Origin: Bacteroidales bacterium
Lineage (GTDB): Bacteria > Bacteroidota > Bacteroidia > Bacteroidales > UBA10428
Direction: 5' to 3'
Length of the DNA stretch: 39,579 bases
Assembly: GCA_016934055.1 (NCBI GenBank)
Contig: JAFGTR010000119.1
Location: 1-39,579 of the forward strand
Below the pieces are notes generated by a model. It had not been told where the DNA came from. It worked only from the letters and a program-made list of their open reading frames with translations, and did no database searches. A program made the translations under genes and the position numbers. Positions 34,192 to 39,579 of the stretch are shown piece by piece (within the stretch, counting starts at the first letter, position 1; every line of letters begins with the position of its first letter).

Positions 34192-35127
34192 ATGAAGACA
34201 ATTTATAAAATATTTATAATTATTATGATAATAAACTATTTATTTATACATATTTCATGTAAAAAGATAGATGAATATAATCAGGAACCAGATATTGAAT
34301 GCATTAAGGATGGAATTTCAACCTCAGTTTTTGTAGGTTATTGCGCTTCTGTCGCTATGAGTGCTTTTCGTGGCAATGTCATGCCACAAAATATTGTATT
34401 CGTCAGAGGAAACTGTGATGCATTTCACTGTTCAGGCCTGATCATAATAAACACCAGCGCAAAATATCCTCAGCCTTTTAGTGATTTTACGGGTCAAATC
34501 ATTATTGGAGGGTTGTGGGATCGGGAGGATAAAGGTGTTATTACCATTGTCTCTACCGATATAAGGTTGCTTGAAGGTGAATTGGCTCTGAATGGATTGT
34601 ATACCATTCCATTAATGCTACAGGATGATGGTTCGGTTTTAACGTTATTTGCCCGTGAAGATATAATAATTGGTGAAGGCTCAGATACCATTCTGGCAAT
34701 CAGTTTTACAAAACCGCAATTTGATCTGGAAATGGATCGGCTTGATACAGAAATACCTGACAATTTATATACTGCGGTAAAACAGAACGTTTGGTTTGTT
34801 TCAATTGATCAGAATGGCACACCAAATGTATTCCTTGATGATGAATTCACACTTAACGGAGGAGGTCAGATGGCAGAAGCTACCGAACATTCGGCCGGTA
34901 TAATATATCATGCTATCATTGGCACATCTCTGAATTACACGGAATGCAATATAAATCCATTGGATGGGCAAGCTCTTATTCAATATGTTGTTGCAGGTGA
35001 GGATCTTGATTTTAAAACACTTTTACTGGATTTTGATAATATATGTGATGGCAAAGCCAGTGTAATTGCAGCAACCGGAAAATATATCAGGTGGAATGGC
35101 CGAAGAATTCCATTGGATTTATATTGA
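34192..35127 (+). CDS. Putative lipoprotein of unknown function
   Basis: The 311-residue protein has a lipoprotein signal peptide ending in the lipobox FIHISC (Cys23), followed by KKIDEYNQEPD. The body is mostly strands with several cysteines (YCASVAMSAF, GNCDAFHCSGLIII, YTECNINPLDG, FDNICDG). I recognise no family. It ends 49 bases before the convergent asnB gene. It is likely anchored in the outer or inner membrane facing the periplasm. Confidence 0.72.
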   Translation: MKTIYKIFIIIMIINYLFIHISCKKIDEYNQEPDIECIKDGISTSVFVGYCASVAMSAFRGNVMPQNIVFVRGNCDAFHCSGLIIINTSAKYPQPFSDFTGQIIIGGLWDREDKGVITIVSTDIRLLEGELALNGLYTIPLMLQDDGSVLTLFAREDIIIGEGSDTILAISFTKPQFDLEMDRLDTEIPDNLYTAVKQNVWFVSIDQNGTPNVFLDDEFTLNGGGQMAEATEHSAGIIYHAIIGTSLNYTECNINPLDGQALIQYVVAGEDLDFKTLLLDFDNICDGKASVIAATGKYIRWNGRRIPLDLY

Positions 35128-35176
35128 AAAAATATCAGACTACCCTATTTGTACCTGGCATTTTATAGTTTGTTTT

Positions 35177-36844
35177 TTATTTATATCCATCCTTATGAAC
35201 ATTTTTAACCGCTCTTCCGGAAGGATCAGGTTTGTTTCTGAATTCTTCATCCCATGCCAAAGCTTCGGCTGTACTGCAGGCAACTGAGGGCACTGAGGGA
35301 ACACAGGCCGCTGCTGCATCAGAAGGAAAGTGCTCAGAGAAAACAGAACGGTAATAATACTCTTCTTTTGTCATCGGTGTATTTACAGGGAACCGGTATG
35401 CGGCATTTGTCAGTTGTTCATCAGTAACTTCCTTCGACGTGAGTTCTTTAAGCGTATCAATCCATCCGTATCCGACACCGTCTGAGAACTGTTCTTTCTG
35501 TCGCCATGCTATACTATCGGGAAGCAGATCTTCAAAAGCTTTTCGCACAACCCATTTTTCAATACGGCCATCTTTTGGTCGCTTATCTTCAGGATTCAGT
35601 CGCATGGCCACATCCAGAAACTCTTTGTCAAGAAAAGGGACACGACCTTCAACACCCCATGATGCCAATGATTTATTAGCCCGAAGACAATCGTACAGGT
35701 GAAGCTTGCTGAGTTTTCGAAGTGTCTCCTCATGAAAAGCTTTTGCATCAGGTGCCTTATGAAAATAGAGATAACCGCCAAATATCTCATCAGCGCCTTC
35801 CCCGGTCAGGACCATTTTTATACCCATTGATTTGATCACACGGGCAATCATGTACATGGGTGTGGATGCACGTACTGTGGTAACATCATATGTTTCAATG
35901 TGATAAATAACGTCACGCAGGGCATCGAGACCTTCCTGAACCGTAAAGTGTATTTCATGATGTATTGTCCCGATATGTTCGGCTGCTTTTCTGGCAGCAT
36001 CAAGATCCGGTGATCCTTTTAATCCGATGGCAAAAGAATGCAGGCTTGGCCACCATGCATCCTGCAGGTCATGAGATTCTATACGCCGTGCAGCGAATTT
36101 TTTGGCTATGGCTGAAATCAAAGAAGAATCTAAACCTCCCGAAAGCAATACGCCGTATGGAACATCTGACATTAATTGCCGGTGAACGGCATCTTCCATA
36201 GCACGTCGTACCTGTTCAATACTGGTTATATTATCCTTTACCGCCTCGAAATCCATCCAGTCGCGCTGATACCAGCGTTTCGTCTCCCCCTCGTCACTTA
36301 ACAAATAGTGACCCGGTGGAAATTCATTAATTTTTGGACAAATGCCTTCAAGGGCCTTTAATTCTGAGGACACATAAAAATTACCATCCTTATCCCAACC
36401 TGTATATAAAGGGATAATTCCTATATGATCACGGGCTATCAGATAACGATTTTTTCCCTTATCATAAAGAGCAAATGCGAAAATACCATTCAGATCGTCA
36501 AGGAATGCAGCGCCTTTATCACGGTATAAAGGTAAGATTACTTCACAATCCGAACGCGTAAGAAAATCATAATTGTTTTTATATTGGTTACGAATGGGCT
36601 GATGATTGTATATCTCTCCATTGACAGCCAGTATAAGGTTTCCATCCTTACTGCAAAAGGGTTGTTTACCTGATTGCGGATCAACAATCGCCAGTCGCTC
36701 ATGTGCCAGAATGGCTTTGTCATGAACATAGATTCCTGACCAGTCCGGTCCTCTGTGACGAAGTTTCTTTGACATTTCCAGTACCTGGGATCGTAGATCG
36801 CTTGCATTGACCTTTAAATCAAATACGCCTATTATTCCGCACAT
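35177..36844 (-). CDS. asnB: Asparagine synthase B (glutamine-hydrolysing)
   Basis: The 555-residue protein matches the length of Escherichia coli AsnB. After Met removal Cys2 (MCGIIGVF) is the nucleophile of the glutamine amidotransferase domain; RHRGPDWSG, AHERLAIVDP and AVNGEIYNH belong to the same half. The synthetase half has the ATP PP-loop SGGLDSSLIS, then GEGADEIFGGYLYFH and EGRVPFLDKEF. It makes asparagine from aspartate, glutamine and ATP in the cytoplasm. The tail (AAACVPSVPSVACSTAEAL) is typical for AsnB. The start ATG is fixed by the required Cys2. Confidence 0.97.
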   Translation of the reverse strand: MCGIIGVFDLKVNASDLRSQVLEMSKKLRHRGPDWSGIYVHDKAILAHERLAIVDPQSGKQPFCSKDGNLILAVNGEIYNHQPIRNQYKNNYDFLTRSDCEVILPLYRDKGAAFLDDLNGIFAFALYDKGKNRYLIARDHIGIIPLYTGWDKDGNFYVSSELKALEGICPKINEFPPGHYLLSDEGETKRWYQRDWMDFEAVKDNITSIEQVRRAMEDAVHRQLMSDVPYGVLLSGGLDSSLISAIAKKFAARRIESHDLQDAWWPSLHSFAIGLKGSPDLDAARKAAEHIGTIHHEIHFTVQEGLDALRDVIYHIETYDVTTVRASTPMYMIARVIKSMGIKMVLTGEGADEIFGGYLYFHKAPDAKAFHEETLRKLSKLHLYDCLRANKSLASWGVEGRVPFLDKEFLDVAMRLNPEDKRPKDGRIEKWVVRKAFEDLLPDSIAWRQKEQFSDGVGYGWIDTLKELTSKEVTDEQLTNAAYRFPVNTPMTKEEYYYRSVFSEHFPSDAAAACVPSVPSVACSTAEALAWDEEFRNKPDPSGRAVKNVHKDGYK

Positions 36845-37292
36845 AATCTATATAAAGAATTAATTATCAAATTCACCGGCTGCTGCTTCAGAAAAAAAGA
36901 CTTGCCGATGGCTGCTCTCTGTTTTACGCTGTGAATATATGCTTTTTTTCTTTATAAATTATGATATTGTTATGTTTATTTTATAAATACCCCTTAATAA
37001 TTGGGGTTTAATTGTATATTATAATACTTTGATTAAATATGTCCTATAAAATATAGTACTGGCATAACAATTTATTATAAAACATATAGAACAGTAGATG
37101 GTTTTAATAACAACCTGTACCGGTTTATAAAAAATATGGTTCATCATAATAATTCGTATCTGAAAAAAGGATATTATGCTTTTGTAAATTTGTTAAAATA
37201 TAAATGATGTTGTTGTGCCGGAAGTGCGATGGCCAGCCAAAACGGGAAGATAACGCAAGAAGTGTTTCAATGATTCCTTTATGATAAAAGGA
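36845..37292. other. AT-rich gap between asnB and the lipid kinase gene
   Basis: These 448 bases contain no convincing coding frame. A hairpin of CCCC (36990-36993) and GGGG (37003-37006) is followed by TTTAATTG and resembles a short terminator, yet no gene on that strand leads into it. Near 37270-37296 an imperfect GAT.CCTTTAT/ATAAAAGG.ATC stem may end the lipid kinase transcript. The asnB promoter should lie just upstream of 36844. Confidence 0.4.
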
Positions 37293-38276
37293 TCAATTAA
37301 AGGGGGTATTGGCAGGTGATAAATACAAGGCCTGCTCAGGGTTGAAGATTACATTTATACTTTTGGGAATAATATTGAATTCTATGGGAGAATGACCCAG
37401 GGATTCCCCGTCTGCTTCGAGATGTATAAGAGGATCTGAATCAATAAGAATGTGCCTGCCTGTATAACCTTCTATTTTGGGATGCTCATAAATGGAACCA
37501 TCGTAAAGCTTTTTAAGGCTCATGATAATTTCTCCCTTTCGGATTTTGTTTACAATGGTAATATCAAATAGTCCGTCATCTGTTATGGCATTAGGTGTTT
37601 GCATCATTCCTCCGCCTGAATATTTACCGATACCCAGGCTGATTGTGAACACTTTATTCCTGATTGGTGTACCATCAATTACAACTTCCACCTGGGTATG
37701 CCTGTATGTAATCAGGCTTCTCAAAAGATTCCAAAAATACAGTGTTTTACCGCTTCTTCCCCTGTCTTTCTGAATATTGGTTCTGTTTACCACAACAGCA
37801 TCAAAACCAAGTCCGGCAATATTAAGAAAATATCGTTTATCTTTTTGTGCACCATGATAATATGTCACTATGCCTGCATCCTGCAGGTGAATATTTCCTT
37901 TTTTTATGGTCTTTATAGCATCTTCATAATTCAACGGAATACCAAATAATCTGCCCCAGTCATTTCCTGTTCCAACAGTAATAATAGCAAGGCATATATC
38001 AGTGGTCGGACATACCTTCTGTGAGAAGCAACCATTGACAACCTCATTCATGGTGCCATCACCTCCAACCACAATTATTTTCCGGAAATCCTGTTCAATA
38101 CCTTCAATGGTGAGTTGTATGGCATGATGCCTTGCCCGGGTAAAATGCGATTGAAAAACAAAACCATGATTTGTCAACAACGCCTTAATTATTTCCCAGT
38201 CTTTATAACCTTTTCCGTTACCTGCATTTGGATTAACAAGAATAAGCCATTCGGGCCGGTTTTCTGGAACATTCAT
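37293..38276 (-). CDS. Diacylglycerol/lipid kinase family protein (YegS/DgkB-like)
   Basis: The 327-residue protein has the DAGK catalytic fold: LILVNPNAGNGKG at 11-23, VVGGDGTMNEVVNG at 69-82 as nucleotide-binding loop, and VGTGNDWGRLFGIP as the second phosphate-binding motif. LNIAGLGFDAVVV, GGGMMQTPNAITDDGLFDI and LEADGESLG complete the pattern. Such kinases phosphorylate diacylglycerol or related lipids at the membrane. It diverges from a PlsC-type acyltransferase gene, so both may serve phospholipid turnover. Confidence 0.92.
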   Translation of the reverse strand: MNVPENRPEWLILVNPNAGNGKGYKDWEIIKALLTNHGFVFQSHFTRARHHAIQLTIEGIEQDFRKIIVVGGDGTMNEVVNGCFSQKVCPTTDICLAIITVGTGNDWGRLFGIPLNYEDAIKTIKKGNIHLQDAGIVTYYHGAQKDKRYFLNIAGLGFDAVVVNRTNIQKDRGRSGKTLYFWNLLRSLITYRHTQVEVVIDGTPIRNKVFTISLGIGKYSGGGMMQTPNAITDDGLFDITIVNKIRKGEIIMSLKKLYDGSIYEHPKIEGYTGRHILIDSDPLIHLEADGESLGHSPIEFNIIPKSINVIFNPEQALYLSPANTPFN

Positions 38277-38357
38277 TCTGTTATATTATATATTTAGCTT
38301 CAAATATCCAAATAAATCGTGATAACCCCAATAAGCGCGAAATTTAATTGATTTTTA

Positions 38358-38365
38358 TAAATTTG
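38358..38365 (+). promoter_or_regulatory. Putative -7 box of the PlsC gene
   Basis: TAAATTTG matches TAnnTTTG and lies 16 bases before the ATG at 38382, which implies a very short leader. A -33 element was not found at the right distance. Confidence 0.3.
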
Positions 38366-38381
38366 GCACAATTAATTTGCA

Positions 38382-39130
38382 ATGACAACAAAGTACAGAA
38401 AACTACTCTGGGTTATTTATCAGCCATATAAATGGCTTTTCTTCGCTCCTTTTCTTTTTATCAACACGCTTTTTTTGGTGTTGCAGCTGTGGTTGTTTCA
38501 TCACTTATCAACCAGCGTGTGGGCAGTTACTTTGGGGGAGCCATATGGTCGAGAATCAATGCGTTTTTTACACCTATGATTGTTCGCGTGGAAGGAAAAG
38601 AGAATATTCATAAAGCAACATCCTATGTGATTATTTCAAACCATCAGAGCGTATATGATATTTTTCTTATCTATGGCTGGCTTGGAATTGATATAAAATG
38701 GATTATGAAAAAAGAACTGCGCAGGTTACCCGGCGTTGGATTTGGGAGCAGGAAAGTTGGCCACATTTTTCTTGACCGTTCTAACAGTCGGGTTGCCCTG
38801 GAAAGTCTCAATGAAGCCAAACGGAAACTGGTAAATGGCACCTCGGTGGTAATGTTTCCGGAAGGAACCCGGAGCGATACAGGTGAATTAGGCTCATTTA
38901 AACGCGGAGCTTTTAAACTGGCTTTAGACCTCGGATTACCGATTCTTCCGTTGACCCTGATCGGGACAAAAAATATCTTGCCCAACAAGTCATATAACCT
39001 GATGCCGGGTGTGGTCAAAATGATTATTCATGAACCTATTGACATCAAAAAATATCGGGAAGACGATATAATTGCATTGATGCAAAACGCAAAGGAAATT
39101 ATCGGCAAAGTCCTGCCCAAACGGAATTAG
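38382..39130 (+). CDS. PlsC-type 1-acyl-glycerol-3-phosphate acyltransferase, frame broken at T7
   Basis: The start at 38382 encodes MTTKYRKLLWVIYQPYKWLF and continues to FINTLF, a normal N-terminal membrane segment. At the T7 run 38470-38476 the frame is lost, and the sequence continues in the -1 frame as FGVAAVVVSSLINQRVGSYF. One more T would give an uninterrupted 249-residue protein. The catalytic part is intact: NHQSVYD (His-X4-Asp), IFLDRSNSRVAL, VMFPEGTRSDTGEL and LPILPLTLIGT. It would acylate lysophosphatidate in phospholipid synthesis. Translation from an internal ATG at 38432 would lose most of the first membrane helix. Sequencing undercall, real mutation or slippage are all possible. 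Confidence 0.85.
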
Positions 39131-39455
39131 TCTTAAACGGGGAAATCCTTATCAATTAATCATGAAATATAAACAACCTGTATTTGTCTTTCTTAAATAA
39201 TTATTTGATATAAAAAGTATTATAATTATATATATAAACTTTTATTTCTACTGAAAATGAAAATTCTGAGTTTTTTCATGCATCCGTAACCATAAGCACT
39301 GAAAAGAGTTTGATTGATTCTTTACAGGTTTATATTCTATTTTCTTTTCCCGGTATTCCTGATCAAAAAATTCGACTTTTCCATATATTCCACCCTGATA
39401 TTTCATACCTTTATCCATATTTTGAAGATAATGATTCTTTTAAATACAATTGATC
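39131..39455. other. AT-rich gap after the PlsC gene
   Basis: These 325 bases show no coding frame worth calling. A 60-codon hydrophobic frame (39314-39496) runs into the next gene in another frame and lacks any pattern. The promoter of the terminal lipoprotein gene should lie here, but I could not place it. Confidence 0.35.
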
Positions 39456-39579
39456 ATGAGGATAAGGATATTCTTGGCTTTGCTTTTCATTGTTGAAATC
39501 TCATGTAAACCTCAAAATAATAGAATTACAACCATGCAGGAATCAAACCAGGAATTGATTACCCGGGAACCTGTTGTGG
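39456..39579 (+). CDS. Lipoprotein, 5' end only (runs off the window)
   Basis: ATG at 39456 opens a frame that stays open to the end of the window (41 full codons). MRIRIFLALLFIVEISC is a lipoprotein signal with the lipobox VEISC and acceptor Cys17, followed by KPQNNRITTMQESNQEL. It is too short to name a family. Confidence 0.6.
   Translation, partial: MRIRIFLALLFIVEISCKPQNNRITTMQESNQELITREPVV

Noticed and set aside
39314..39496. A 60-codon hydrophobic frame
   Set aside because: It overlaps the better-supported lipoprotein start at 39456 and comes from AT-rich sequence, which easily encodes Phe, Ile and Leu.
1..39579. tRNA, rRNA and CRISPR loci
   Set aside because: I found no cloverleaf, rRNA core motif or regularly spaced repeats in the intergenic stretches, although short RNAs cannot be excluded without a covariance search.

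Overview
The window looks like chromosomal DNA of a Bacteroidota (Bacteroidales-like) bacterium. Four proteins end in type IX secretion (T9SS) type-A sorting domains and a fifth carries a broken one. Most genes are AT-rich, with A/T-rich leaders that lack Shine-Dalgarno sites, and TAnnTTTG-type -7 promoter boxes can be found. Families such as DUF4861, DUF6320, LVIVD repeats and CotH/lamin-tail proteins fit that group. No tRNA, rRNA, CRISPR array or complete transposase was seen.

Layout. 1-6841: the gyrA 3' end, a secreted TPR protein, a palindromic-repeat region, an S9D peptidase gene that looks acquired (GC-rich, strong Shine-Dalgarno), a small secreted protein, a membrane class III nucleotidyl cyclase and a small hypothetical gene. 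6995-23344: a secretome block with a beta-helix/FN3 protein, a two-gene operon (glycoside-hydrolase-like TIM barrel plus DUF4861), tandem CotH-kinase paralogs, an LVIVD beta-propeller protein and an internally deleted GH43 remnant. 23443-26254: an OYE flavin oxidoreductase/SDR operon and two cold-shock-domain genes. 26443-29690: a membrane/acyltransferase group (CPBP-like protein, DUF6320 zinc-ribbon protein, condensation-type acyltransferase, small membrane protein). 30055-31518: stress-type small genes (dodecin, Kbp-like BON-LysM, histone-H1-like). 31749-39579: GH5 with a broken sorting domain, YceI, a lipoprotein, asnB, a lipid kinase, a frame-broken PlsC-type acyltransferase and the start of another lipoprotein.

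Most notable. (i) A 111-bp non-autonomous element with 11-bp perfect terminal inverted repeats sits inside the T9SS sorting domain of the GH5 gene. Removing it with one 4-bp target duplication restores the reading frame exactly. (ii) An 89-bp MITE-like element at 22411-22499 has 18-bp inverted ends and a perfect 10-bp flanking duplication. (iii) The H1-like gene ends on an A9 run containing the dnaX-type heptamer A-AAA-AAG followed directly by TAG, and the -1 frame runs 112 further codons with no start codon before TTG 31138. (iv) The PlsC gene is broken at a T7 run. Cases iii and iv are both repaired by adding one base to a homopolymer, so assembly error must be weighed against programmed slippage. 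(v) The CotH paralogs differ by a cleanly inserted domain of about 175 residues. Two glycoside hydrolase genes (GH5, GH43) are damaged, suggesting erosion of a polysaccharide-degrading secretome.
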